Part shown: positions 31,190-42,005 of the stretch, one piece after another
How the letters are laid out: the number at the start of each line of letters is the position of its first letter
Position numbering within the stretch: the first letter of the stretch is position 1
DNA from: Agrypnia vestita
Taxonomy: Eukaryota > Arthropoda > Insecta > Trichoptera > Phryganeidae
DNA length: 64,000 nucleotides
Assembly: GCA_016648135.1 (NCBI GenBank)
Contig: JADDOH010011226.1
Span: 80,219-144,218 of the forward strand
Direction: 5' to 3'
The notes under the pieces: model-generated
Database searches by the model: none
What the model was told of the DNA's origin: nothing
The model's input: the letters and a program-made list of their open reading frames with translations, nothing else
Position numbers and translations under genes: made by a program

Positions 31190-32680
31190 TAATGTTTTCC
31201 ACTCCTATTGTGCAACTCATTCTTTCAGGCACTCACAAACTACTATAGTACTCAATTTTAATTCCACTTCTTGTATGCCACCTAGTGAATAAGTAATAGT
31301 AAATAAGTTTTTTCTTTTCTAGCAGTAAGTTGTCTTGTAAGATATTAATTTTTCTGTGTAAAGTGCCCTTGAGGTGAGTATTTGCGAAAACGGCGCTATA
31401 CAAGTTATCCAATTATTATTATTATTATTATTAATTCTTCTAGCCTTGATGATAGGGGGAGAGAGTGATGGTAATAAAAGAGAGGCGGTGGTATTTTTCA
31501 ATTTTCATCTAGGGTGAAAAATACCTAGAAACAGCCCTGTTGGCATTAGAACTCAATATTGAACTGATAGTTTTACTCCATGTGACAGATTCCTATTGGT
31601 CATAACAGTATTCAAGGCACTATTTACTTTATTTTCGCAGTCACCTTACTTTGAATATGTCTCTCAGCCTTGTCTTTCCTAGCAAACATATTTTACAAAC
31701 ACAGAATGTTCGCTTGTTCTAAGCATTCAGTAATATTACCCAAGTAGAAAATAAATTTCCTAAGTTTAAATAATTCTAATATTTGTTTCCAGTACTTATT
31801 ATATTTACGCTAATAAAATCAACCAAGACATGCTGGTATAGATTTACAAGTATAAATAGAAAATGGTTGTGCATTTTGAAAATAAAAAACATGTTTGTGT
31901 TTTGTATTTTCAGGCTTCAAGAAATGATAATTGTTAAACGAAAATACCTCCCCTCTGGTGTAAAATCAAGCCAAGTAGGTACGTAGTGAGTATCTTGAAA
32001 AATCCAAGAAATAAGTAACTGAAGGTTGTTGGTGCCTATGCTCGTAAGTATCACCCCGTATAAATCTTCTCGTTCCTACCATTCTATGGCAGACTCTTCC
32101 AGCCGATACATCATTTATCACGCGCCGTCTCCTAGACTCACCCACCAGGGGAGGAAGGGTAGTAAAGGGACAACATAGAAATATTTCCTCCTGTTTTCCC
32201 CCTGATTTTTTGCTGCTAATATTTCGACCCACTTGTATTGGATAATTTGAATACTAATTTCATCACACATTTCACATTTGATACATATCCAAATATTTGT
32301 GTAACCAAATATTGTTTTTTCAATATTGAAAATATAATTGACCACATAAGAAGGAAATTTGTGTACCACAATACAATTAAACTAAACTAATTAACGTAAG
32401 CAGATATTCAATTTGTGTATTCTTATACAATATCTGACGGTTTGTTTATTAAATATAAAATAAATATAATTAAATATAAAATTAATATTAATATAATTCA
32501 AAATTCTCGTGATACACATGCCACCTGGCGGCAGATCTTAGTTCCAGAAAATCTTCCCATCATAGTAGTAATCATTATTGGAAATAAGTTCGATAGGTTT
32601 GTGTGTCGCATAAATTTCGATGAAAAAATGATTTTATTTTGGGTTCTCGTAGCGAATTTAAATGCAGGCATATAGACTTG
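31190..32680. other. AT-rich sequence, nothing firmly recognised
   Basis: Contains an (ATT)n run at about 31412-31431. Several 60-90 residue frames on both strands overlap each other and show no family signature. Confidence 0.4.
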
Positions 32681-32682
32681 TT

Positions 32683-32762
32683 AGTCTGGAATTAGGTTCG
32701 AAACTATGACCGTTGGATCACTAAGCAAGTGTGTTGACCACTAGACCATCAAGCACGTTAAT
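32683..32762 (-). repeat. tRNA-derived SINE head
   Basis: On the minus strand A box TGGTCTAGTGG, then TTGCTTAGTGATCCAACGGT and B box AGTTTCGAACC at tRNA spacing. Pairing in the acceptor arm is poor, so it is not called a tRNA gene. Confidence 0.65.
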
Positions 32763-32819
32763 TCTCACTATTCGTCTCCTCATAAACAAAATTTCTTAAA
32801 AATCTTTAGTTTTAGGTGA

Positions 32820-32992
32820 GGAGAAAACAAGGGTGGTGGTTGAGGGGGATGCAGAAATAGTGGGAATCGGTGTGTATGTACATGGGGAGCGGGAGTGATG
32901 TGGGGTGGTTTGGTTAGTGCGAATGAGAGGTGGTGTAGGGTCTGGCAGTGTTGGTGAGAGGGTGCAGGGAGAGGATTACTAGTCGTGCAACG
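32820..32992 (+). repeat. G-rich, strand-asymmetric tract
   Basis: For about 170 bp this strand is rich in G runs (GGTGG, GGGGG, GGGAG, GGGGTGG) and poor in C. The run density could allow G-quadruplex folding. A C-rich tract in the opposite sense lies at 61640-61720. Confidence 0.55.
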
Positions 32993-32999
32993 TCAGGTA

Positions 33000-33882
33000 T
33001 ATAAACTAATATATCATTTATGTACAACAGTGTACATGTATCTCGATGTAAAAATATTTCTTACTGTTTAATTTAATTTCAACGATTAAATTTTATAATT
33101 TAATTACTATGAACGAATCTTGAAATATTCTTTCAAAAAATACATTTTTTATTTAAATATTTAAATTCAATACTTAAGAATCTTTAGTGTTCTTCCGAAT
33201 TTCTGCCATGTTTCTGTGTATATACATATACTTGTATACGGGATGACTATATATTTTCATAGCAGAAGCTACTAAGAAAGGTATACGGTATAAAAAAAGT
33301 AATATACAACTCAAAACAGGTCGAACATTAAAGGTGCGCATTTTTATACTTCAAACAGACTTAATATTAAATCTTGTAAGAATATTTTTGATTTTTTTTT
33401 GTAATTTTCATTTATTTATGAAAATTTATTTTATGATTAAGTGATTAATATTTAATACAAATTATTTAATTCGCTTTTATCACAAGTTACGTTTGTTATT
33501 AAGTTGAGTGTGATTATCTTTTTATTACGGGTTTAGTTCACGTATTAAAATTTAATAATTTCTTAAAATATCATAATATGTATCTAAAGTAAGGTCTTAA
33601 CTGAGAGAAAAAATACGGATTGAATTCAGAGAATTGGCTTAGGACCAGTTGTATTAACTAATCTTGCGATAAAATTAATTTGAAGCATAAATTTTTACGA
33701 ACACAAATTGTTTGATTGGTGGAAAATTAAAAATCTATGCTTTAGACGAAAGATTTCTAAAAAATAAGTTGATACAACAAGCCTTGACAAATGGGTAAAA
33801 AAAAAGAATGAAGAAATTCATGCAAGAAAAGATCGAATTTTTTTTATAACGTATATACCAAAGATTAAAGAAATAAAAAATG
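33000..33882. other. AT-rich sequence, nothing recognised
   Basis: No supported feature. Confidence 0.4.
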
Positions 33883-34395
33883 TGTCACGTGTCGTGGTTA
33901 GGGAGGAATGAACAAAAGTGGAGATTAATTGGCGATTTATCAATTAATCAAAAAAGTCACATAACACGATTTAAACTAAAGGCTATTCTTTAATGTACAC
34001 TATTTCACAATACATCCCTTCATCTATGAATACTCTATTATCGCTGGGTAACACGTATTTATCTCTTGTAGAATATTAAATTCTCGCACATAGCGCCATG
34101 TAGGTACTTCGCTTGATTATTTCGCTTTATTTATCTCTTCGATTATCTCACGACTGGCCACTTTGGTCTCGCCTCATATATCGCGGCCGACTTCGCACAG
34201 AACGAACTGTCAAAACACGACGACTCTCGGCGGCCTAGATCCGCGGTATTTATATCCAAATGCTGTTATTTTTTAACTTTCTAGATTTTTCTACTTCTTA
34301 AGGTTCTCTCCCGGCGTTTTCCGAATATTTTAGATCATCCTAGATTGCGATAGGGCATTCTTAATCCTTCGATAGGTACAATTTTGCAATTTCGA
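33883..34395 (-). mobile_element. LTR remnant, same family as the solo LTR at 49.7 kb
   Basis: Starts TGTCACGTGTCGTGGTTA, like the copy at 49712, and follows it through GTAGAATATTAAATTCTCGC, ACATAG, CGATTATCTC and TATTTATATCCAAATGCTG. The far end, expected to read CGTGACA, is missing or eroded. Confidence 0.65.
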
Positions 34396-34539
34396 TATAT
34401 TTTTACTAAATATTTTTTGGTGTTCGATATTTTGGCAAATCATACAAAAAGCATAGGTATTCAAAGAAAAAAGAGGTTTTCAGAGTATTACATGAAAATT
34501 AATAAAAAATTAATAAAAATTAATAATTTGTCATTTGCC

Positions 34540-34900
34540 AAAATGTGGCATGTCAACCAATAAAGGAAATGAACAACAAATTAATAGATACTACTCTTAA
34601 ATACACATACAAACACAAAAATACACAGTTTAAACCAACTCAAACAATAATTACCACACGGTCAAACAAACTCAATCTACAAATCCCAAAGTTACATACC
34701 ACGCATGAACAAAGGAGCTTTAAATATTTTGGACCCAAATTACTTAATTGCATGCTTCATGAATTAAAGTAATCCGGGCTAACCACAATTTACAACCCTA
34801 ACATAAAATACAAAATAAAACAGTGGATCCGAAAGAAGGGGAGAAATAAAATAAGCAAACTTACTCAAACACACTTAACACATACTATAACCTCATACAT
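34540..34900 (+). pseudogene. Non-LTR reverse transcriptase C-terminal fragment
   Basis: The frame ending at 34770 includes TRSNKLNLQIPKLHTTHEQR and SFKYFGPKLLNCMLHELK. The pattern 'TR...KLHTTHxQRSFxxFGPKLxNxLPxxLK' is the standard C-terminus of one class of insect LINE RTs. The catalytic domain is absent. Confidence 0.8.
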
Positions 34901-35009
34901 ATGATATATTTTTTACAATACTTCATCAAATACAAATAATTATTTTACTATATATCTACATACTAATTGCAAACTATGCCTGTTTCAACACAGATATTTC
35001 TAATGAGAC

Positions 35010-35520
35010 AGGATCATCATCATTCTTGGCACTACAACCCTTGGTGGGTCTCGGCCTCCTCAATAATTTTCCTCCACTCATCTCGGTCTAGTGCCAGCTC
35101 TCTCCAGTTTCGAAGCTCTAAGGCAGAGATATCTTTGAAGACGTTGTCACCCCATCTTAGTTTCGGCCTTCCTAAGCTCCTTCGCCCTATTAGCCTCGAG
35201 TTCAGCAGGAACTTTCACTCTCCACATGACCCAGCCACCGAAGTCTTCCCAGTTTTATAAATTTTGTGACGTTTGACTCCTTAAATAGAGTATAGAGCTC
35301 ATGTTGTAACGTCTGCGCCAAAGTCCATTTTCTAGAACCGGTCCGAAGATACGCCTCAAAATTTTCCTTTCAAAAACGTCCAGTGCTCACTCATTCCTCT
35401 TAGTTAGTACCCACGTCTTAGCTGCGTACGTGAGCACTGGCCTAATAAGCGTTTTGTACACTAATATCTTGGTGTTTCTGGACAGCAGTCTGGATTTTGT
35501 CTGCTTTTGTAGGCGGAAAA
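35010..35520 (-). pseudogene. Non-LTR reverse transcriptase C-terminal fragment, family R
   Basis: The minus-strand equivalent of the 17.1 and 28.1 kb fragments: C-terminal WRELALD and RPKLRWxDN region (35090-35190), FIKLGRLRWLGHV-like region (35225-35270), ENGLW (about 35325) and an ETWVLTKR-like region (about 35400). The (ATC)n at 35013-35024 marks the (GAT)n 3' tail. Frameshifted in several places. Confidence 0.8.
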
Positions 35521-35929
35521 AAACAGCGATTTGCGCTCACCATGCGCTTCTGGATCTCCTCTGTAGTATTGTTGTTGCTTGTTGTCAGGGATCCTATGTA
35601 TGTGAGTATAGTGAGACAGGATAGTCCAACCAAAACTTTATATTTCATTTAAATAGAAATAAACGAATAAAAAAATAAAATAAAGATTCATTTTTATTTT
35701 TAAAATATGAGCTATATCGAAATTACAAAGATTTTTAATATAAATTTCTCAGGAATAAATTAGGGATATTTGGGATTTAAATACTTTGCGGCAGGTGGAT
35801 GAGTGGGTACCAACATTACATAATTATTCTTAAATCGCATCCTGACGAGAGCAAAGTCGTGCGTTCAGAAGGTACGCGAGTAAGCAGCTAATTACGTTCC
35901 ACAAAGCGCCGAGGTAGCTTGAGCAGCAA
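35521..35929. other. Unassigned sequence continuing upstream LINE homology
   Basis: The first 100 bp (GCGATTTGCGCTCACCATGC) appear to continue the LINE on the minus strand. The rest is AT-rich. Confidence 0.3.
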
Positions 35930-36090
35930 TTTTGAAATGATAGGTCTTTAGTGTGCCCATGAATCCTGTTCATTAGTACTCTATTCATAAGCAGCCCTTA
36001 AATAAAAGGCGGTGGATGTAACGAGGGCGGGACGCGGACCCTCCCCCGCCGCCTGCCCTACAATACCCAAGGACCGGCGTAAACGGACAT
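35930..36090. other. GC-rich unique block
   Basis: Contains GAGGGCGGGACGCGGACCCT and CCCCCGCCGCCTGCCC near 36026-36060, next to TTCATTAGTAC and ATTCATAA motifs. No coding frame and no other copy seen. Confidence 0.3.
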
Positions 36091-36226
36091 TAATACTGAA
36101 AGAAACAAATTGTGACTTTGCAAAATGATAAAATACGCACGAAATTATTTGAATTAATACTTATTAAATGTACTTTTGTCTTGTGTACGAGTATTCAAAG
36201 CTGTGTTGCCTTGTAGGTCTGGATTC

Positions 36227-36938
36227 TTAGCGCTTGTTCAGACACAGCGGGAACCGTTCAGTTTCAGAATTGCATTTCAAAACACGCGATTTGTGTCATC
36301 TGTTCACACAGCCGCGGTTAATAAGCGATTTGTGCGCGCGAAAATAAACGTCAGTTTGACAGCTCCGGTGCCGTTCTCCATCTTTGAATATCAGAGATAT
36401 ATTCGCTCATTACTTTGTTAACGACGGCCGTGTTCCATGGCCAGACACATAAATATCATTCTGTCAGTTCATTTTTGGTGAATAAATACCTACTTCTCTA
36501 AAATACTCTTCTTATCCACCATTTCCAAATATCTCCACCAACTCCTGCCAAGCTTGGTTCTTGGCATACTTTAGTAATCCTCACACTGAAGATCCCATAT
36601 TACAGGTCTTTTCTCCACTTCATCAATAAAAAGATCAGTGTCAAAGCGATCCATAACCATAGAAAAGAGAATATAATCCACGCGTGCTCCTGTTTTGACA
36701 TGGAACCATGCGGTGCCCGCAACGCGACTGAACGCTCTCCTGAGGCCCCATAGTAATAGGACCGTGCGGGCGCCGTGCGGGTCTATTTTCTAGCGGTTGG
36801 GTTGCGGGCACCGCAGCGGTTGACTAACCGCACGGTTATGTCTGAACGATCACGTACAAACCTATGTAAATGAGACCCGCACGGATCTCATGCGATTCTG
36901 AAACGGCACGGTACCCGCTGTGTCTGAACAAGCGCTTA
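36227..36938. mobile_element. Harbinger-like non-autonomous DNA transposon with TTA duplication
   Basis: The body at 36230-36935 (706 bp) begins GCGCTTGTTCAGACACAGCG (then GG) and ends with its exact reverse complement, CCGCTGTGTCTGAACAAGCG (then C). TTA flanks both sides (36227-36229, 36936-36938). Subterminal inverted homology continues into TTTCAGAAT/ATTCTGAAA. The right half is GC-rich with repeats of CCGCACGG and GCGGGCACCGC. No transposase frame. The perfect 22-bp termini indicate a relatively recent insertion. Confidence 0.85.
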
Positions 36939-37014
36939 ATCAAAGAATGGCGTCGACTGCAGAATAGCAACAGATATGTATGATAAATAACGATAAAGCC
37001 GAAACGTAATCCCA

Positions 37015-37290
37015 ATTATAATAATTTCGTTGTCTGTCTGTCCATCCATCCGTCCGTCTGCCCCGTAACTTCGTGTAACGTTAATTTCTCTACTTTACTT
37101 TAAAAAAAAATTCGATAACTTTTTTTTAAATATATACCTACCTACTTAAAGTAAAGAAAATTTTTACTAATTTTTTTTTTCAAATTTTTTTCTAACATTT
37201 ATTAGGAATAAGTATTAAAATAAATAAATACTTATTCCTTAAGAAACGACATGTAAAAGTACCGTCATTTTTGACGGGTTACAGCTAGTT
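37015..37290 (+). mobile_element. Helitron-like element, 3' end
   Basis: Contains ATAATAATTTCGTTGTCTGT, a (GTCT/CATC) microsatellite, CGTAACTTCGTGTAACGTTA and, at the end, the hairpin CCGTCATTTTTGACGGG (37262-37278) then TTACAGCTAGT with CTAGT at 37285-37289. A subterminal hairpin plus CTRRT is the Helitron 3' signature. No Rep/helicase coding. Confidence 0.6.
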
Positions 37291-37439
37291 CGTACAATAA
37301 TTTTAATTACTGTGATATTGATGGAATTCGCGTTAACTTAAGATGATGACAAAAATGGATGGAACAAAACTCTCTTTTATTAACTCTTATTTTAATTTAC
37401 ACTAAATTGAACTTTGTAATGTACACAAGTTGAGTTGAA

Positions 37440-37575
37440 TCTGTCACTACCATGGTTTCGAGAGGAGCATCCCTCGAGCGTTCCTTCTTAACATCGGGTG
37501 TAATTTATAAGTATATAAGATCAGATGAGATTGACTACCCCTCTCGAAACTTCTGCAAAAATGCATTAAAAAGAT
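37440..37575. repeat. Short palindromic repeat with CTCTCGAAAC words
   Basis: ACCATGGTTTCGAGAGG at 37449 and CCTCTCGAAAC at 37542 face each other. The unit belongs to a group with CTCTCGAAAC-type words also at 37822-37895, 38965-39015, 47530-47575 and 48160-48215. It resembles the 3' half of a hammerhead motif but lacks a CTGANGA core. Confidence 0.4.
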
Positions 37576-37624
37576 AAATTTGGCGTAAATTAAAATAATC
37601 ATGTTGCATAATAACTTAATTTTT

Positions 37625-37800
37625 TTCAATTTCAATTTATTTATTGATAATATGTATATTACAAACAAAATGTTTAAGGCATACATATTAGGAAGTATAT
37701 ATCAAAATAAAATAATAAATTAAAAATAACATACAATCTGGTCAAAGGTGTAGGAGAATCCCGCTTCGGAAAACCCCCTCAGACACATGGAATATTAACT
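37625..37800 (-). pseudogene. LINE 3' UTR copy
   Basis: Inverted match to 3335-3500: AGGTGTAGGAGAATCCCGCT, TCGGAAAACCCCCTCAGACA and AAGTATATATCAAAATAAA. No coding sequence retained. Confidence 0.7.
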
Positions 37801-38089
37801 ACCATATCAATCAATAATACTAGTTTCGAGAGAAATACTACTTCATCTGTCGATGAGAACATCTGTACCTATCTCTCGAAACTCGAGTAGTGTAATATGT
37901 AATGAAATTAAAATAATGAAAAAAGTTTTATTCGTCCATTTTGAAGTCGTCATCCGTCATGACTGTGTATTTACTATTTTAGAGATTTTATTGATAGTAT
38001 TTATTATTTTAGAGCTATTTTGGAGTTATCTTTATAATGTAATTTGTATACTTATATACAAGACCAGATCTTGCCCACTCACTGGTTAT

Positions 38090-38210
38090 TTATTTATTTA
38101 TTTAACCCCCTTATGGGCTTTTACAATATACAGAATAATTTTTTTTTAAAAATAACATAAGACAGTTAAAATAATAATACAGTTAAAAGTTACAATAATA
38201 ATAGTTAAAA

Positions 38211-38241
<31 letters not shown>

Positions 38242-38320
38242 CAGAAAAACATAAAAACATAAGATAAAATAATAATAAAGTTAAAGGTACAAATAATAAT
38301 AATTAAAAGTAAAATAGAAA
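38090..38320. repeat. Simple repeats: (TTTA)n and (AAT)n
   Basis: TTATTTATTTATTTA near 38088 and (AAT)n near 38214-38241, with AAT-rich flanks. It adjoins the C-terminus of the LINE on the minus strand, so it is plausibly its 3' tail. Confidence 0.8.
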
Positions 38321-38323
38321 GAT

Positions 38324-38743
38324 TTATTGTCCATTTCCATTTCGTTGGGATGCAAACAATTGTATCAGCTTTGTCCTATAAACAGTTATACTATCAGCAA
38401 AAATGTCAGCCGCCTCTGCATGTTCATTCCCTAATGAGTGTAATCTGGGAATTACAGAGTTTGCTAATGCATTAGTTCTGACACTTCCACTATAATAGAA
38501 CAATGCACTGTGTCTTGATGACCTCGATGGAGCATATAAGTCAATCAGACTAATAATCTGGGGGCAATCAATCAAACTATTTACGATCCTATAAAGAAAT
38601 ATTAGGTCTGTTACAGTACGTCTCACAGACAAGTTTAAAAGTTGTAAATAACTAAGGAGATATTCATAATTAATATCTTCCAAGCGTATATTTAATTTGT
38701 AATTAATACTTATGCTTATGTTATGCTGGAATAAACATAACAA
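38324..38743 (-). pseudogene. Non-LTR reverse transcriptase C-terminal fragment (Jockey/R1-like)
   Basis: A 139-codon open minus-strand frame: LSVRRTVTDLIFLYRIVNSL, IDCPQIISLIDLYAPSRSSR, FYYSGSVRTNALANSVIPRL and, near the end, ITVYRTKLIQLF. RR--D--FLY-L-NG, R and the terminal F-x-L are landmarks of the tail of this LINE class. Followed on its strand by AAT-rich 3' sequence. 5'-truncated with an intact frame. Confidence 0.85.
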
Positions 38744-38752
38744 ACATTAACC

Positions 38753-38875
38753 GGCCCTCCATAGCCCAGTGGGCATAGCACTGGTTTTCTACACCGAAGG
38801 TTCCGGGTTCTATTTCCGGTGAAGCACAAATACATACTTCATTGAGTCCCGACAAAATTTATTTATTTATTTAAC
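38753..38875 (+). repeat. tRNA-derived SINE
   Basis: GGCCCTCCATAGCCCAGTGG, CTACACCGAAGGTTCCGGGT and TATTTCCGGTG give the same tRNA-like head as 24841. It ends in (TTTA)n. Confidence 0.8.
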
Positions 38876-39064
38876 AATATCACGTTCACCATTTCTTCTC
38901 ATCTCCTCTCAAAATTACCCAAAATTTTTGGTTTCTATATTTGAATGCAGTTACTTTCATACTTCACTTGTCGACGAGAATCACCTTCTGTCACTCTCGA
39001 AACTCAAGTAGAATAATATGTTACACGTAACAAAACTGAAGTAGAGTAAACATCTGTAGTTTTA

Positions 39065-39830
39065 CATGTGTTTTATTACCATTCGTGTGAATATAAAATT
39101 CTACAAACTTACAACGCAATAGGAAACATATTAAATACTTATAATATAATTAATAAAAATAACTTTGTTTTCATCACTTACAATTGGAAATGTCAACATG
39201 TCTGGAATGCTATTCAGCCAGCTTTCTATACTAATAATAAATTAAAGAAGTACATATTAAATAATAAGGATAAGGATGATTCTTCAAAAAAAATCGGGTG
39301 TTTGTAAATTGATTTGTAATTATTCACATATAGGAAAAAGTGCAGAATCTTTGATGTTAGAGTTAAGGAACACTTGAATTGTTTAAGTAGCAATAATTAT
39401 TTAATTATTCTGAACTTGCGATCATCTTTTGGCAATGGATCATTCTTTTGTTATTAATAAGGGTTTACAAATTTTAAATACAAATTATGCAGAATTACAG
39501 TTTGATAGATTAGAAATTTTGGAAATAAAAAAGTGTTCATAGTTAACTGAATATTATAAATAACCAGATCCTTTTCACAAAGAGTTATCTTTTAAATTTG
39601 TTCTCATGTTAGTTCTTCATTATTATTAATTTTCTATCTCTCGATAATTGTATTTATGATTTTTTATTTTTTAGTATACTTTGTATCTTAAAGAAGGGAC
39701 CATTGACCCTGAAACATGTTGATATTTTCAACATATAAGTTTTGAAAAAAATGTACATTTTTATTAATTCTGTTAATAATGTCACCACGAAGTCATTTTG
39801 CTCTTTTTGAAGAAGTTACTAAATACTGGT
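39065..39830 (+). pseudogene. Penelope-like element remnant (GIY-YIG region and 3' terminus)
   Basis: Frames give YTNNKLKKYILNNKDKDD, SSKKIGV, an eroded YSHIGKS (equivalent of YIGxT), VRVKEHL-like and DHSFVINKGLQILNTNYAEL, then FDRLEILEIKKCS. The order matches the segment between RT and nuclease and the GIY-YIG domain of insect PLEs. Several stops and frameshifts are present. At 39705-39740 CCCTGAAACATGTTGA looks like a hammerhead motif collapsed by loss of stem II. The tail TGTTAATAATGTCACCACGA matches the termini at 29.78 and 41.95 kb. Confidence 0.7.
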
Positions 39831-40379
39831 GTTTATTATACTCATTTCTACAATGTAGGATGCAATTATCAACGATCTTAAGTAGCCAAACATTGTCAAA
39901 GTAGAAAGTAATGGTCGAGATACGCATAAATCTTTTGAAGATATATTCAGGAAAATCGTAGGAACACTTGTGAGACTACGACAGGAAGTATCCTATCAAA
40001 ACTGCATCAATCATAAACACGTATCACTTTGAAATTATGTACTATTTTTTAATACGAACACAATACGAAGTGTTGTCACTGCCCTGTGAACAAAATCAGA
40101 AATGAACAATGCTGGGTGTGGGTGCCTTAATTGGTAGACAATACAGTGACAGTGATCCGCTTCTCTTGCTTCGTACGTCTTCACTATTCCAAAGAGAAAT
40201 CAATCAAAAAATATATTTTAAAAAAAAAGGAGCGAGCCTTGCAGTAGTCGCATGTGATGTGTATCATTTGACATCTCACAATTAAAAAATAGCAATTGAG
40301 CTGCAACAGAAATTAACATCAAAATTTAAAAAAGCTAATACCTATATATTTATTAATTAGTATACCTATATATAATTTA
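39831..40379. other. AT-rich sequence, nothing recognised
   Basis: No supported feature. Confidence 0.4.
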
Positions 40380-40436
40380 GTATTACAATAATAATACTAT
40401 ATATATTATATATATAATATATATATATATATATGT
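40380..40436. repeat. (TA)n microsatellite
   Basis: TA runs border the left side of the 40.4 kb foldback; a longer TA block borders its right side. Confidence 0.85.
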
Positions 40437-40496
40437 TAGTTCTAACTACTTTGGGGTAACCCGCAGTCAATCTGCCGTCGTCAGGACCAGTCGTCT

Positions 40497-40535
40497 GCCA
40501 CGTTTCGAACAGATCTCACTGTTCATCTTCAGGGC
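40497..40535 (-). ncRNA. Hammerhead-like motif (left arm)
   Basis: Minus strand: GCC, CTGAAGA, extra T, perfect 6-bp stem II GAACAG/CTGTTC, GAAAC, GTG, GC. Core bases are intact, but the cleavage dinucleotide position reads UG, not UH, so cleavage is not expected. Confidence 0.5.
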
Positions 40536-40834
40536 GCCTTGTCGATGGAGCTGCTTCTCCAAAAGCGTAAAACCGTTTGGGTTTCGGAGCTCACCGTCAA
40601 GTGAAAGTTTGAAAAAAATTTCTAAAAATCTGGTCGGTGTTGTGGAGGAGTGGGTGTCTCCAGCGAACGGCCGTTACGATTGTGCTCGCGCTTATAGTAA
40701 GGCGTTCGCTGGAGGAAAACCCACCTCCACAAACACTATGACGCAGAATTTTTTCAAACTTTCACTTGCACGATGAGCTCCGGACCCAAACGGTTGCCAT
40801 ACGATTTTGGAGAAGAAGCAGCTCATCGACAGGC

Positions 40835-40877
40835 GCCCTGAAACATGAACAGTGAGATCTGTTCGAAAACGTCGGGC
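40835..40877 (+). ncRNA. Hammerhead-like motif (right arm, core damaged)
   Basis: CTGAAACATGAACAG replaces CTGAAGATGAACAG, and an extra A gives GAAAACGTC. The GTC site is kept. The two arms of one palindrome therefore carry different inactivating changes. Confidence 0.45.
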
Positions 40878-40969
40878 AGACGACTGGTACATGACGACCA
40901 GAATTTGACGCGGGTTACCCCCAAAGTAGTTAGAACTACACATATTGTACCCGTGAAAGCCTTCGATTT

Positions 40970-40973
40970 AACA

Positions 40974-41006
<33 letters not shown>

Positions 41007-41055
41007 TATTATATCTAATATAATATATAGATTATATATAATATATATAATATAT

Positions 41056-41091
<36 letters not shown>

Positions 41092-41125
41092 ATATATAGG
41101 GTATACTTATATATATATGTGGAGC
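40970..41125. repeat. (TA)n microsatellite, long
   Basis: About 150 bp of TATATA with interruptions. Confidence 0.9.
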
Positions 41126-41129
41126 ACTC

Positions 41130-41300
41130 TACAACAAAGTGCATATAATTTACACCCTAGAAAGCAGCACCTAATCAGTCCGACCTCCCCCTCCACAGGT
41201 CGTCCTCCTGATGACGTTGAATAAGTATTCAATGAAACGTCGAGATTCGCTTCTCGGAAATACATACGGTTCGTATAAAATATCCAAAACTATTTACAGT
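41130..41300 (+). mobile_element. Repeat carrying a hammerhead-like motif (same family as 12.4 kb)
   Basis: GAGATTCGCTTCTCGG, then AATACATACGGTTCGTATAA and AATATCC match the inverted sequence at 12390-12445. No coding sequence attached. Confidence 0.6.
41205..41244 (+). ncRNA. Hammerhead-like motif, intact core
   Basis: CTC, CTGATGA, extra C, stem II GTTGAAT/ATTCAAT (first pair G-U, then 6 Watson-Crick pairs) with AAGT loop, GAAAC, GTC, GAG. CTC pairs with GAG as a 3-bp stem I and ACGT is a minimal stem III. Together with the 12439 copy, whose G5 is mutated, this defines one family. Confidence 0.6.
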
Positions 41301-41929
41301 TAAATATGTCTAACGACCGTAATCTTAACTCTTTAATAAGGAAAATTAAGATTTCTAAAAGGTATTTTTCTCCTTTAAAAACATTCGGATTTTTTTGTAA
41401 TTATATGTGCATCCCCGAGGGGAATCAAGAGGCCGACCGGCCGCCCTAAAATACGTCATCATCAAACTGCGGAAATACGTAGCAACGAATAACGATGGAC
41501 GGAGAAAAGTTGGGGTCTCTTGGGAAGGTCTCTTCATCTAGCAGTAGATAGAAGATATAAGGCTGATAATGTGGTTGATGAGTGTATTTTGAATGTTCAT
41601 TTTGTGGTTAGATTAAATTATTAATTTTAAAATATTACAAGGTATAAACTTTTTTTATTTTTTATTTTTATTTTATAAAGATGTGTCTTATGATGACGGT
41701 CAGTAAATAATGGTTTTGTTTTTGTGGCACTACCGGTATATACCATCGATGTGGGGCAACTAGGTCTTGCATTGTAGCTAAAAAAATGTCAACCTGGAGA
41801 CGAATGAGAAGGTCCGATATGGGAGCTTTTGTTTAGCGATGGGTACCATTCACAGGAATAAACCCATAACTATAATTAACAAGAATTATTATGATTTGTT
41901 TATACCACTAATTTGTTGAAAATACCAAA
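41301..41929. other. Unassigned sequence
   Basis: A small GC-richer patch at 41410-41450 (GAGGCCGACCGGCCGCCC). No supported feature. Confidence 0.35.
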
Positions 41930-42005
41930 AATTTTCGTTTATATTCTTGTTAATATGTCACCACAAAATCATTTTGCAGTTTTTGAAGAAGTTGATAGCT
42001 GATTA
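41930..42005 (+). mobile_element. PLE 3'-terminus-like fragment
   Basis: TTCTTGTTAATATGTCACCA and TTTTTGAAGAAGTTGATAGC match the terminus at 39770-39825. Upstream AATTAACAAGAATTATT is its inverted counterpart. Confidence 0.55.

Larger units (their letters stand above)
40437..40945. mobile_element. PLE-type foldback, 500 bp, between TA arrays
   Basis: GTTAGTTCTAACTACTTTGG and GGTAACCCGC on the left return inverted on the right as GGGTTACCCCCAAAGTAGTT and AGAACTAC. Inner arms pair through GGTGGGTTTTCC/GTGTCTCCAGCGAACG-type segments around a centre near 40690. Each arm holds a hammerhead-like motif. It sits between two TA microsatellites, a possible preferred target. Confidence 0.75.
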
